Positions 1-8,406 of a stretch of DNA of 39,379 bases are shown in pieces. Position 1 is the stretch's first letter. Each line of letters opens with the position of its first letter. The position numbers and the translations under genes are program-made. Where the stretch lies: positions 331,772-371,150 of the forward strand of contig NZ_RJVG01000004.1 in the NCBI RefSeq assembly GCF_003752155.1, written 5' to 3'. This stretch comes from Mobilisporobacter senegalensis. GTDB lineage: Bacteria > Bacillota > Clostridia > Lachnospirales > Lachnospiraceae. The notes beneath the pieces are model-generated. The model had not been told where the DNA came from, did not search any database, and saw only the letters and a list, made by a program, of their open reading frames with translations.

Positions 1-58
1 CTGCCCGTGAGTGCTTGCACGCTAAGGGCAGTTTGTGCACTACTTTCTATAAGGCGCT
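1..58 (-). ncRNA. glmS ribozyme: glmS ribozyme, 5' part (cut by window edge)
   Basis: On the minus strand, about 60 nt after the glmM stop, lies AGAGCGCC followed by AAACTGCCC...GGGCAG at the window edge. This matches the 5' half of the glmS self-cleaving ribozyme: the A|GCGCC cleavage site and the P2 arms CUG...CAG, which are normally followed by UUGACGAGG. By homology, cleavage would fall between positions 58 and 57. The family is activated by glucosamine-6-phosphate and lowers glmS mRNA stability. The glmM context, the gene just before glmS in many Firmicutes, supports the call. The catalytic core and glmS itself lie outside the window, so the fold cannot be fully checked. Confidence 0.83.
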
Positions 59-61
59 CTG

Positions 62-98
62 CCTAAGCGAGAAGTAGCGTAGCGAATTCGAGCTTAGG
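62..98 (-). repeat. Hairpin in the glmM-glmS interval
   Basis: Inverted repeat CCTAAGC (62-68) and GCTTAGG (92-98), 7 bp perfect, with a 23-nt partly self-complementary loop. It ends 4 nt upstream of the predicted ribozyme cleavage site and 23 nt after the glmM stop. No T-run follows it on the minus strand, so it is not a classical terminator. It could protect the glmM 3' end after ribozyme cleavage; that role is inference. Confidence 0.5.
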
Positions 99-121
99 GC
101 TGAACTGTTACGGTTTTTTAC

Positions 122-1468
122 CTATTCCACAGCATGACCATTTGCTTTTAAAATATCTACGACTTTATACACGCTGTTTTTACATGTTTCATCATCTTTT
201 GCTTCCACCATGACACGTAGAACCGGTTCCGTCCCACTTTCACGGACCAATATCCTTCCATCATCTCCTAACATAGCTGTAATTTCTTCTACTGCTTTTA
301 AAACATCAGGATCCGTCTTTGCATCCTTTTTACTCTTAACTTTTACATTTACGAGTAATTGTGGATAGATCACCAGATCTTTTAATAATTCAGATACTTT
401 TGCTTTCTTTTCAAGCATAACTTCCATGATTTTGAGAGATGTCAATACACCATCTCCTGTCGTAGCATGCTTTCTAAATATGATATGTCCAGATTGTTCC
501 CCACCAAGAGCATATCCATTCTGAATCATACATTCATTTACATATTTATCTCCAACCGTAGTTTTCTCATAACGAATTCCATCATTATCCAGGGCTTTGA
601 ATAAGCCAAGATTAGACATAACTGTAGCAACAATTGTATTATTGCTTAGCTCATCTCTTTCCTTCATATATTTTCCACAAAGATAAAGAATTTTATCCCC
701 ATCCATAATTCCGCCTTTATCATCCACTGCCAGACATCTGTCTGCATCGCCATCGTAAGCGAATCCAATATCTAATCCATTCTCCAGTACATATTTCTGA
801 AGATTTTCTATATGGGTCGAGCCGCAATTGGTATTTATATTTGTTCCATCAGGTTCATTATTAACGGTATATGTTCTGGCTCCCAGTGCATCAAATACAC
901 CTTTTGCAATCGTGGAAGCGGAACCATTGGCACAGTCAAGGCCTACTTTTACATCTTTAAAAGATCTGGTAGCAAGAGACATTAAATAACCAATATAACG
1001 GTGACGTCCAATTGCGTGATCCACCGTTCTGCCAATATTTTCTTTCGTAGCTAATGGAAGATCGTCCACTTCTTTATCTATGTATTCTTCAATCATATCT
1101 TCAATCTCAGACTCTAATTTGTATCCATTTCCATTTATAACTTTAATACCGTTATCATAATAAGGGTTATGGCTGGCGGAAATCATAATGCCGCAATCAA
1201 AATCTTCGCTTCGGACTACGTAAGAAACACTAGGTGTGGAAGTAACATGAAGTAAATAAGCATCTGCTCCGCTTGCAGTTAAACCGGCTACAAGGGAATA
1301 TTCAAACATATAGCTTGATCTTCTTGTGTCTTTTCCTATTACTATCTTTGCCTTATGTTCTTTTCCATAGTAATATCCTAAGAATCTTCCAACTTTATAA
1401 GCATGAGTTACATTTAAATCTACATTTGCTTCTCCACGAAATCCATCTGTTCCGAAATATTTACCCAT
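122..1468 (-). CDS. glmM: Phosphoglucosamine mutase GlmM
   Basis: Cytoplasmic enzyme that converts glucosamine-6-phosphate to glucosamine-1-phosphate, the second step toward UDP-GlcNAc for peptidoglycan. At 448 aa it has the usual GlmM length. The start MGKYFGTDGFRG is the family N-terminus. The active-site phosphoserine loop is ISASHNPYYDNG (about residues 96-108), the metal-binding loop is DGDADRC (about 240) and the phosphate-binding loop is RESGTEPVLRVM near the C-terminus. The ATG follows an AAAGGTTAGG ribosome binding site. Downstream on the same strand is a glmS ribozyme, so glmS very likely follows outside the window. All key residues are present. Confidence 0.97.
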   Translation of the reverse strand: MGKYFGTDGFRGEANVDLNVTHAYKVGRFLGYYYGKEHKAKIVIGKDTRRSSYMFEYSLVAGLTASGADAYLLHVTSTPSVSYVVRSEDFDCGIMISASHNPYYDNGIKVINGNGYKLESEIEDMIEEYIDKEVDDLPLATKENIGRTVDHAIGRHRYIGYLMSLATRSFKDVKVGLDCANGSASTIAKGVFDALGARTYTVNNEPDGTNINTNCGSTHIENLQKYVLENGLDIGFAYDGDADRCLAVDDKGGIMDGDKILYLCGKYMKERDELSNNTIVATVMSNLGLFKALDNDGIRYEKTTVGDKYVNECMIQNGYALGGEQSGHIIFRKHATTGDGVLTSLKIMEVMLEKKAKVSELLKDLVIYPQLLVNVKVKSKKDAKTDPDVLKAVEEITAMLGDDGRILVRESGTEPVLRVMVEAKDDETCKNSVYKVVDILKANGHAVE

Positions 1469-1629
1469 AATCTACCTAACCTTTCATGATTATATATTTG
1501 CAATTTCTATATTCTTCTTTTTAAAAAGTCACAGCTATAATATTTTATCACAATTCATCTTAAATGTGAACAAATTACAAAAATTATCTCCTGCCCTGAA
1601 AGAAGAGCCACCAAATGGGTGTCTACATA

Positions 1630-1717
1630 GAAAAACATCATCTATATTATGGTTAATAATAAGATGATGTCTTACATCAAGTATATTAAAAATCATAAAT
1701 ATTAGATGATGTTTTTC
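1630..1717. repeat. 15-bp inverted repeat with inner repeat copies
   Basis: The glmM-to-SASP interval (1469-1781) has no gene. It holds GAAAAACATCATCTA (1630-1644) and its perfect reverse complement (1703-1717), with a 58-nt centre. The centre holds another AGATGATGT (1661-1669), which repeats the right arm, and a small GATGT-CTT-ACATC hairpin (1665-1677). Both outer arms would end a transcript in U5, so the structure could act as a long-loop terminator for the spore-protein gene on the minus strand. A decayed small palindromic element is an alternative. Confidence 0.5.
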
Positions 1718-1781
1718 CTAGGTTAGAATTCTACATAAATTCTATCCAGTTAGTACTTACTATTCCTAAGCACCTTTGCTA

Positions 1782-2009
1782 TTAAGCTGTTGGACCTTGA
1801 CCAGACATTTGTTCTTCTTGTCTTTTGATCATACGTCTTACCATTTCTCCACCAACGGAACCATTTTGAGCACTTGTTAAGTCTCCATTATAACCTTGTT
1901 TTAATGGAACACCAATCTCAGATGCTATTTCCATTTTGAAACGGTTAAGAGCTTCTCTTGCTTGAGGAACTTCTGTTCTGTTAGAACCTGAATTATTATT
2001 ACTTGCCAT
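1782..2009 (-). CDS. Alpha/beta-type small acid-soluble spore protein
   Basis: A 75-aa DNA-coating protein of the forespore that protects spore DNA and is degraded at germination. The diagnostic segment MEIASEIGV (about residues 26-34) contains the cleavage site of the germination protease GPR. The second conserved segment NGDLTSAQNGSVGGEMVRRM (41-60) is the family DNA-binding helix region. The N-terminus is Asn/Ser-rich and the C-terminus QMSGQGPTA is variable, as usual. The start is set by AGAGGTG 8-9 nt upstream. It is monocistronic, with a perfect palindrome in its leader at 2035-2058. Expression would be expected from forespore sigma factor SigG; no clear SigG promoter was recognised. 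Confidence 0.96.
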   Translation of the reverse strand: MASNNNSGSNRTEVPQAREALNRFKMEIASEIGVPLKQGYNGDLTSAQNGSVGGEMVRRMIKRQEEQMSGQGPTA

Positions 2010-2034
2010 AATTTTTTCACCTCTAAATATAATA

Positions 2035-2058
2035 TTAAAGACATTGATATGTCTTTAA
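2035..2058 (-). promoter_or_regulatory. Leader palindrome of the spore-protein gene
   Basis: TTAAAGACAT-TGAT-ATGTCTTTAA is a perfect 10-bp stem with a 4-nt loop, ending about 12 nt upstream of the ribosome binding site of the SASP gene. It could be a 5' stabilising hairpin or an operator. The sequence shows only the symmetry. Confidence 0.5.
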
Positions 2059-2191
2059 TGATATTGTTACCAAGGTGATAATTATTATTATGGTAATTTG
2101 TGGGGGGGATTTTTTATTGAAAGCTTATTCTCATATGTTTTACATTATAAGCATATAGTATAATGAAAGTTTCCTGCCAGGTACAAAAAAA

Positions 2192-3493
2192 ATGATTTCA
2201 ATAATAAAAAATATTAATAATTATATATGGAGTGCTCCAATGATGCTTTTGCTCATGGGCACACACATATTCTTCACTTTCCGTCTTGGATTTATACAGA
2301 AGAAAACTTTTCGGGGAATAAAATATTCTGTAACAAATGATTTAAACAGCGAAGGAGATATCAGCAGTTTTGCAACATTGGCAACAACATTAGCTGCCAC
2401 TATTGGTACCGGCAATATCGTTGGTATATCAACAGCAGTCGCCATGGGCGGCCCGGGAGCAATATTTTGGTGCTGGTTAACTGGTATCCTGGGTATGGCA
2501 ACTTCCTATGCCGAATGTTATTTAAGTTTTTTATTTCGTAGAAAAACGAAAGATGGTACCTTTCTTGGAGGTCCGATGTATATCCTTGAAGATGGACTGC
2601 ATTCTAAATTTTTAGGATGGATTTTTGCTTTTTTTACATTGATTGCTTCTTATGGTGTTGGTTGTTCTACACAATCCAATTCCATTACTGCAGCCACTAC
2701 TTCCCTTTGGGGTTTCTCTCCTTACTTTGTGGGGTTTCTTGTGTCAATACTTGTTGGACTCGTTATAGTAGGTGGAGTGGAAAAGATTGGTCAGGTATGT
2801 GTTAAATTAGTTCCTGCAATGGGTGCCTTCTATATTATAGGCTGCTTTATTATACTTTTCTTAAATTATGACTACATTATAAATGCAGCTGAATTAATCG
2901 TAAAATCTGCTTTCTCTCCTCATGCACTTACAGGTGGTATTTTAGGAAATACCATGAAAGCAGCTGCAAGATATGGTATTTCCAGAGGGCTATTCACAAA
3001 TGAAGCAGGACTTGGTTCAGCAGGAATTGCAGCTGCAAGTGCAAAAACGAATGATCCCTCCAGACAGGCCCTTGTCTCCATGACTGCAACCTTCTGGGAT
3101 ACAGTCATTATGTGTGCAATCACTGGTCTTGTGATTGTGACTAATATTATAAAACTTCCAGACTCAATCATAGGATTTACTTTTGGCGAATTGACCTCTG
3201 CTGCTTTTCGCCAGATTCCTTACATTGGTGAACCGATGCTTGGAATCTCATTGATTGCTTTTGCTATAGCTACACTTCTTGGCTGGTCCTTCTTTGGCGA
3301 ACGTGCCTGCGAATATTTATTTGGAAAGAAATCTATTAATCTTTACCGCATCGGATATATGGTCATGATATTCCTTGGGGCAATTATGTCCTTGGATTTA
3401 GTCTGGGAACTTTCCGATCTGGTAAATGCATTTATGGCTTTTCCAAATTTGATTGGAATCCTGTGCTTACATAGACTTATCAAAACACGCTGA
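2192..3493 (+). CDS. Sodium:alanine symporter, AGCS family
   Basis: Integral membrane Na+-coupled amino acid importer, probably for alanine or glycine. The 433 aa are almost wholly hydrophobic, with about 10-11 membrane spans. The N-terminal SAPMMLLLMGTHIFFTFRLGF and FATLATTLAATIGTGNIVG (about residues 60-78) are family signatures, as are GGPGAIFWCW, GGPMYILEDG and the late FTNEAGLGSAGIA (about 265-277). It is slightly shorter than many AgcS proteins (450-480 aa), mainly at the C-terminus. It is a single plus-strand gene between minus-strand units. The ATG has only a weak upstream CCAGG ribosome binding site. A strong hairpin follows 20 nt after the stop. Confidence 0.93.
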   Translation: MISIIKNINNYIWSAPMMLLLMGTHIFFTFRLGFIQKKTFRGIKYSVTNDLNSEGDISSFATLATTLAATIGTGNIVGISTAVAMGGPGAIFWCWLTGILGMATSYAECYLSFLFRRKTKDGTFLGGPMYILEDGLHSKFLGWIFAFFTLIASYGVGCSTQSNSITAATTSLWGFSPYFVGFLVSILVGLVIVGGVEKIGQVCVKLVPAMGAFYIIGCFIILFLNYDYIINAAELIVKSAFSPHALTGGILGNTMKAAARYGISRGLFTNEAGLGSAGIAAASAKTNDPSRQALVSMTATFWDTVIMCAITGLVIVTNIIKLPDSIIGFTFGELTSAAFRQIPYIGEPMLGISLIAFAIATLLGWSFFGERACEYLFGKKSINLYRIGYMVMIFLGAIMSLDLVWELSDLVNAFMAFPNLIGILCLHRLIKTR

Positions 3494-3513
3494 TCTTAGT
3501 TGATCTGATGGCT

Positions 3514-3558
3514 AGCAGCTGTTCTCTCCCACTTCTAAAGTGGGGGAGAACAGCTGCT
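3514..3558. repeat. 21-bp hairpin after the symporter gene
   Basis: AGCAGCTGTTCTCTCCCACTT (3514-3534), loop CTA, then a complementary arm (3538-3558): 21 pairs with one G.U. No T-run follows in either direction, unlike the intrinsic terminators elsewhere in the window. Its right arm runs into a sequence repeated at 8361. The layout, a C-rich/G-rich hairpin followed by a conserved tail, recalls the subterminal hairpins of IS200/IS605-type element ends, but no transposase gene is nearby. Confidence 0.6.
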
Positions 3559-3593
3559 ACGCCTCTAGATAAGTGGCTAAGATTCAGATATGG
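3549..3593 (+). repeat. Dispersed repeat, copy A
   Basis: Begins AACAGCTGCT, then a variable stretch, then GATAAGTGGCTAAGATTCAG and ATATGG. It aligns with 8361-8406, which has AACAGCTGCT, then GGATAAGTAGGGCTAA, AATTCAG and TGTGG. Both copies lie immediately beside long hairpins in intergenic DNA. Confidence 0.55.
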
Positions 3594-3633
3594 TATTATT
3601 TTATATTTTTTCTTTTACTACCATACTATCTTC

Positions 3634-5871
3634 CTATATATACTTCCCTGTCAAAGATCTCTCACATTTGGTAATTTCCATAGGAGGTCCTTCAAATATC
3701 ACTTCTCCTCCTTTGATCCCACCTTCCGGTCCGATATCAATGATCCAATCCGCTTGTTTCATAATGTCCACATTATGCTCGATGATAACGACAGTATTGC
3801 CATTCTCGATTAGATTCTGAATAATCTCAGTAAAGTTTTCTATGTCAGACATATGAAGCCCTGTGGATGGCTCATCCATTACATAGACATTACTTTTTTT
3901 ATGGAGTTCATTGGCAAGTTTCAACCGCTGGCATTCTCCTCCTGAAAGGGTATCCAGTGGTTGTCCAAGAGTCAGATATCCGATTCCCATTTCTTCAAGC
4001 CCAACAAGACGCACTTTAATTTTCTTCTCTTCAAAGAAAGAAATTGCTTCACTTACTGTCATCTCAAGAATATCAAGAATGGATTTCTCTTTTACTTTAT
4101 ATTCCAGAACTGCCTTTTTAAATCGTTTTCCCTGGCACTCTTCACATTCAACTTTTGTATTTTCCATAAATGCTATTTCTGTTTCAATAAAACCTGTCCC
4201 TTTACAGCTTTCACATGCTCCTTCTGAATTGTAACTGAACAAGGATGCGCTTACCTTATTCTCTTTTGCAAAGACTTTACGTATCTCATCCATCATTCCC
4301 CCATAAGTTGCAAGATTAGAACGGCTTGTTGCAAAGACTGCACTTTGATCAATCAGTACAACTTCCGGGTGTTGTTTTAAGAACTCACCCTTCATCAGAC
4401 TGCTTTTCCCTGAACCTGCAACACCTGTAACTACCGTTAAAACTCCCTTAGGAATTTTAACAGAAACATTCTTTAAATTATGCAAGTTTGCATTTTTAAT
4501 CTCTAACCACCCATTTGGTTTTCTGACCTGCTCTTTTAATGATAATTTTTTATTTAAGGCTTTTCCTGTTAAGGTATCCGATTTTAGAAGTTCCACAAAG
4601 CTTCCCTCAAACATGATTTCTCCGCCGCCTTTACCCGCAAATGGCCCAACATCCACAATATGATCCGCTATTTTAATCACATCAGGATCATGCTCTACAA
4701 TAATTACTGTATTTCCTTTATCCCGAAGTTTCATTAATAAATTATTCAGTCTGTAAACATCCCTCGGATGAAGTCCAATACTAGGTTCATCAAAGATATA
4801 CATTAAATCCGTAAGGCTGCTGTTTAAATAGCGGACCATTTTTATTCTCTGTGCCTCACCGCCGGATAAGGAAGAACTTTCCCGGTCTAAAGTAAGATAT
4901 CCAAGTCCGATATCCACAATGTTTTTTAATTTCTCCTTTAGGCTATTGATGACGGGACGAATTCCCTCCTCTTTAATGTCATCAATAATCCCAAGCAGTT
5001 CATCAATTTGTAATTCCGTCATCTCTGCAATATTAAGCCCTTGTATCCTGCAATTTAAGGAATCCTGTTTTAATCTGCTTCCATGGCATAAAGGACAATC
5101 ACTTTCTTTTAAAAGATTATCTAATTTCTTCTTGGCAGCTTCACTTTGTTCCCCATCTTTTTTAAAATAAAGACGATTAAACTTTACAATAAGCCCTTCA
5201 TAAGTAAATCGCATTCCTGTTGATTCGTCTGCCTGTAATTTCTCAGGGCTTCCATATAAAAATTTCTCTAATTCTTCTTTGGAATAATCGCAGATTTTCT
5301 TATCATTATCAAAAAAACCAGATTCCGCAAATATCTTCCAATACCAGGATCCAACATTAAAATTAGGAAGTAAAATGGCACCTTCATTCAAGGATTTACT
5401 CTGATCTAAAATCGCATCCAGGTTTGCCTCCATCTTCCTCCCTAATCCTTCGCACTCAGGACACATACCATTGATATCATTAAAAGAGAAATGATGAGGT
5501 GGTCCAACATAAGGGGTTCCAATCCTGGAGAACAAGGTTCTAAGAAGGGGATTGATATCCGATATTGTTCCAAGAGTAGATCTTGAATTACCACCTAACC
5601 TTTTTTGATCAATTAAAATAGGAGTTAAAAGGTTTTCAATAGAATCCGCTTTTACCTCTCCATAATTGGTCAGAAATTTACGTACAAACGCACTAAATGT
5701 TTCATTTAATTGCCTGCTGGCTTCTTTTCCTATTGTTTCAAAAACAATGGAAGATTTCCCTGATCCTGAAACGCCGGTAAATACTGTGATTTTCCTTTTC
5801 GGAATTTTTAATGATATATTTTTTAGATTATTCTCTCTGCAGCCTTTTAAAACAATAAATTCATCTTTCAT
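3634..5871 (-). CDS. UvrA-like ABC ATPase (short UvrA2 type)
   Basis: Soluble twin-ABC protein of the excinuclease subunit A family, 745 aa against about 940 for canonical UvrA, so it is the short class that includes UvrA2 and DrrC-type drug-resistance proteins. First Walker A GVSGSGKSS is at residues 33-41 and the second, GVAGSGKSS, at about 480. The ABC signatures are LSGGEAQRIKM and LSGGECQRLKL, and the Walker B regions end IFDEPSIGLH and VMDEPSTGLH. Zinc-binding CxxC pairs occur as CPECEGLG, CPLCHGS, CESCKGTG and CEECQGK. It starts 20 nt after the MFS gene, so the two are probably one operon. Likely role: protecting DNA or removing DNA-binding drugs. A general repair role cannot be excluded. 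Confidence 0.9.
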   Translation of the reverse strand: MKDEFIVLKGCRENNLKNISLKIPKRKITVFTGVSGSGKSSIVFETIGKEASRQLNETFSAFVRKFLTNYGEVKADSIENLLTPILIDQKRLGGNSRSTLGTISDINPLLRTLFSRIGTPYVGPPHHFSFNDINGMCPECEGLGRKMEANLDAILDQSKSLNEGAILLPNFNVGSWYWKIFAESGFFDNDKKICDYSKEELEKFLYGSPEKLQADESTGMRFTYEGLIVKFNRLYFKKDGEQSEAAKKKLDNLLKESDCPLCHGSRLKQDSLNCRIQGLNIAEMTELQIDELLGIIDDIKEEGIRPVINSLKEKLKNIVDIGLGYLTLDRESSSLSGGEAQRIKMVRYLNSSLTDLMYIFDEPSIGLHPRDVYRLNNLLMKLRDKGNTVIIVEHDPDVIKIADHIVDVGPFAGKGGGEIMFEGSFVELLKSDTLTGKALNKKLSLKEQVRKPNGWLEIKNANLHNLKNVSVKIPKGVLTVVTGVAGSGKSSLMKGEFLKQHPEVVLIDQSAVFATSRSNLATYGGMMDEIRKVFAKENKVSASLFSYNSEGACESCKGTGFIETEIAFMENTKVECEECQGKRFKKAVLEYKVKEKSILDILEMTVSEAISFFEEKKIKVRLVGLEEMGIGYLTLGQPLDTLSGGECQRLKLANELHKKSNVYVMDEPSTGLHMSDIENFTEIIQNLIENGNTVVIIEHNVDIMKQADWIIDIGPEGGIKGGEVIFEGPPMEITKCERSLTGKYI

Positions 5872-5891
5872 AAAACCCTCCCTGGCAATAA

Positions 5892-7145
5892 TTAATTTTG
5901 ATCATTGCTTCTATTTTCTTTCTTTAATAATGTGACTGCCTCACTGAACAAAGTAACTATAATCATCCCTGTTCCACCAATAAGAAACCATAATGGAACT
6001 CCAAAATTCTCTGCCACCGGTCCCGCCACAATCAGACCAATTGGCAATGTAACAGACATCAGACTGCCCATGAGGGAAAAGGCTCTTCCCTGTGCTTCTT
6101 TGGGAATATGTTCCTGTATATAGGCCACATAAGGAATATTATATATATTCATAGTTGCTCCAAGCAGTGTACAAAGAACAGCAAACATCCAAAATCCCGT
6201 CATATTTTGAGGAAGAATTCCACATAATAAAGATATAATACCAATGGCAAGTAATCCGATCCGAACGACCAATAATTTATTCTTTATAGTCCCAAGACTA
6301 CTTATAGCAACTGCTCCAATCATCATACCTACGGCATATAATAGCTGATTTAAACCGGCATGCCAGGCAGATGCTTTAAAATAATCACTGGTCATTAATG
6401 GGTAAAATGAACCTAGGGGCATAAAAAATACCATACATATTGCCATAGCTAAAGTTACATTACATAACTTTTTATCTTGTAAATATATAGTGATACCTTC
6501 TTTTATCTCGCCGATAAAATCCGGATGCTTTTGTTGCTCTCTTTCAATCTCCGGTATCTTTACAACTGCAACCGTAAGGCAGGCAACAACTGCTCCAAGT
6601 AAATCAGATAATAAAATCACTGGAATTGGAAACACTCCATACATAGCAGCTCCAATGACCGGACCAAGCATAAACGCTCCTGATTGCATAAATTGATTCC
6701 ATCCATTGGCACGGATCAATTCTTCCCTGGGAACCAGCATTGGCATAGCAGCCTGAATGGCCGGTGTGTGAAATACATTACCAACCGCTCTTGCTCCCAA
6801 AACAACCCAAACCAGCCAATATGGAGGATTCCATATTAAAAAAGAAAAGGCGAATACGGTTGCAACTGCTCCTATAAACAAATCTGCACAGATGATAACT
6901 GTCTTTCGATGTAATCGATCCACCCATACTCCTGCAAATGGTCCAAGCAGAAGTTGTGGAAGGAAAGCAAATAAACTGGCAAATGATAACATAAGCGGAG
7001 ATGATGTTTCACTGGCCAGCCACCAGATAAGAGCAAATTGAACAGCGCTGCTTCCAATTAATGATATAGTTTGTCCAAAAGCAATCGTAAAAAACCCTTT
7101 TTTCCACCCTTTCCTATTTTGTTCATTCAAGTTATTATTCTCCAT
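5892..7145 (-). CDS. MFS drug-efflux-type transporter
   Basis: Proton-driven multidrug or macrolide efflux-like permease of the major facilitator superfamily, 417 aa, with about 12 predicted spans. The conserved loop between spans 2 and 3 appears as GPFAGVWVDRLHRK (about residues 70-83). The ATG at 7145 is chosen over the one at 7157 because TGGAGG lies 5 nt upstream of it; the upstream ATG overlaps that site. A TATAAT at 7211-7216 on the minus strand is a possible -10 element. It is co-oriented with the UvrA-like gene and divergent from the tandem MerR gene, which suggests drug-inducible control. The substrate cannot be told from sequence. Confidence 0.9.
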   Translation of the reverse strand: MENNNLNEQNRKGWKKGFFTIAFGQTISLIGSSAVQFALIWWLASETSSPLMLSFASLFAFLPQLLLGPFAGVWVDRLHRKTVIICADLFIGAVATVFAFSFLIWNPPYWLVWVVLGARAVGNVFHTPAIQAAMPMLVPREELIRANGWNQFMQSGAFMLGPVIGAAMYGVFPIPVILLSDLLGAVVACLTVAVVKIPEIEREQQKHPDFIGEIKEGITIYLQDKKLCNVTLAMAICMVFFMPLGSFYPLMTSDYFKASAWHAGLNQLLYAVGMMIGAVAISSLGTIKNKLLVVRIGLLAIGIISLLCGILPQNMTGFWMFAVLCTLLGATMNIYNIPYVAYIQEHIPKEAQGRAFSLMGSLMSVTLPIGLIVAGPVAENFGVPLWFLIGGTGMIIVTLFSEAVTLLKKENRSNDQN

Positions 7146-7334
7146 ATGTTCCTCCATGTATTAGAATTTAGATTCAAGCTTTTTCTATTCATATATTGCA
7201 ATATAATTTAATTATACAACATTAATGCAAGACGGAAACTTTTTGAAAAAATAATCCTTAATTATATGGTATACCCTTGAAAAAACCTTAAACCATAGAT
7301 ATAATGTTTCTCAACAATTAAACTTATCTGAACT

Positions 7335-7562
7335 AAGTTTTACTTGTAAATATTTAAGAAACTCTTTTCTGTGGCTATGATTGTTCCAACGTGTTCTTTG
7401 TCTGTCGTTACTGTTTGCTAAAATTGTTTGTACGTCACATATAAATGCTATTCTTGTATGTGTAAGTCAAACATATTTTAGCAAACTGTAGTAGACAGCC
7501 TAAGAACACTGGAATATCAATAGCCACAGAAAAGAGTTTCCCAACTACCTAAAGTTTTACTT
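7335..7562. mobile_element. MITE-like long inverted repeat
   Basis: The 436-bp interval between the MFS and MerR genes has no ORF. It holds a 183-bp inverted repeat (7358-7540). The arms begin GAAACTCTTTTCTGTGGCTA and stay similar inward for about 70 nt, including TGTTCTT, CTGTC and GTTTGCTAAAAT, to a centre with CACATA...TATGTG. The whole unit can fold into one long hairpin. Outside it, 10-12 nt beyond each arm, is the direct repeat AAGTTTTACTT (7335-7345 and 7552-7562), itself nearly palindromic. It may be a miniature inverted-repeat element with a target duplication, or a large two-sided operator region. No transposase gene is present. Confidence 0.65.
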
Positions 7563-7581
7563 AATATCAAAGGAGGTTACT

Positions 7582-8319
7582 ATGGCTATACGACCAATCG
7601 ACATTGCACGTAAACTGGGAATCAGTACTACTACTTTAAGAACTTATGAAGAACTTGGTTTAGTTCCACGGGTATCCCGGTCTGAAACGGGATATCGAAT
7701 ATTTACCAATGAACATCTTGCTTATTTTATATGTATCCGGGAAATGATCGTTGGTTTTGGATTATCCAATATCTCTAAAATTCTGCGGGAAGTCATGTTA
7801 AAAAATATAGATGCTGCTTTATGGATGGCAAATCAACACCAGGTCAATCTCCGGGGAGATAAAATAATCTCAGAAAAAATTGCAGAAAATCTAATAAACA
7901 AGAAACAGACAAGATCAGATAGCCAAAAAGCCAAAAGATTAATGACGATACGTGACATTAGTGAAGAAACCGGCGTTCCGGCTTCTACCATTCGTTACTG
8001 GGATAAAGTTGGACTTATTACTGCAAAGCGTGGGAAAGGAAATAATTACCGTATATTCTCCGAGGAACATGTTCAGGAAATCCTTACTATTTATGCATTA
8101 AAATTTTCAATTTACTCTAATAACTATTATTACTTTGTAGACAGGGTAAAAGAAGAGCTAAAAGAATTTGACTATAATGACAGAGACAGGATCATTACAA
8201 TTGCAAATGATATCAATAAATATTTAGATAAAGTGAACAGAGCACAGATCAGTGGCATTTCAGCACTTTATCATCTATGTCTTCAAGCAGAGAGGGGAGA
8301 ATTCACAGATGAGATTTAA
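7582..8319 (+). CDS. Regulator with two tandem MerR DNA-binding domains
   Basis: 245-aa transcription regulator. The first MerR helix-turn-helix spans about residues 4-70 (IDIARKLGISTTTLRTYEELGLV...GYRIF). A second, complete MerR head starts near residue 122 (TIRDISEETGVPASTIRYWD...NNYRIF). Ordinary MerR proteins have one such head and dimerise through a coiled coil, so this chain may bind as a pseudo-dimer. There is no recognisable GyrI-like or cysteine metal-sensing domain. The start follows AAAGGAGG. The divergent MFS/UvrA-like unit is the likely target, and the AAGTTTTACTT sites at 7335 and 7552 are candidate operators; both points are inference. Confidence 0.85.
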   Translation: MAIRPIDIARKLGISTTTLRTYEELGLVPRVSRSETGYRIFTNEHLAYFICIREMIVGFGLSNISKILREVMLKNIDAALWMANQHQVNLRGDKIISEKIAENLINKKQTRSDSQKAKRLMTIRDISEETGVPASTIRYWDKVGLITAKRGKGNNYRIFSEEHVQEILTIYALKFSIYSNNYYYFVDRVKEELKEFDYNDRDRIITIANDINKYLDKVNRAQISGISALYHLCLQAERGEFTDEI

Positions 8320-8360
8320 CTCTTTCTTGTATTATTCATAATAATTTTGCAACAGCCTTT

Positions 8361-8406
8361 AACAGCTGCTGTGTTCATGGATAAGTAGGGCTAAAATTCA
8401 GTGTGG
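8361..8406 (+). repeat. Dispersed repeat, copy B
   Basis: Second copy of the sequence at 3549-3593: AACAGCTGCT, a variable spacer, GGATAAGTAGGGCTAA, then AATTCAG. In this copy the second half forms the left arm of the hairpin at 8383-8436. Confidence 0.5.

Noticed and set aside
2117-2164. Promoter for the alanine symporter (TTTACA / TATAAT)
   Set aside because: The spacing is only 14 nt, and other pairings of hexamers are equally weak, so no promoter is called.
3508-3813. 101-aa plus-strand ORF after the symporter gene
   Set aside because: It starts inside the hairpin/repeat, has no ribosome binding site and mostly lies antisense to the end of the UvrA-like gene.
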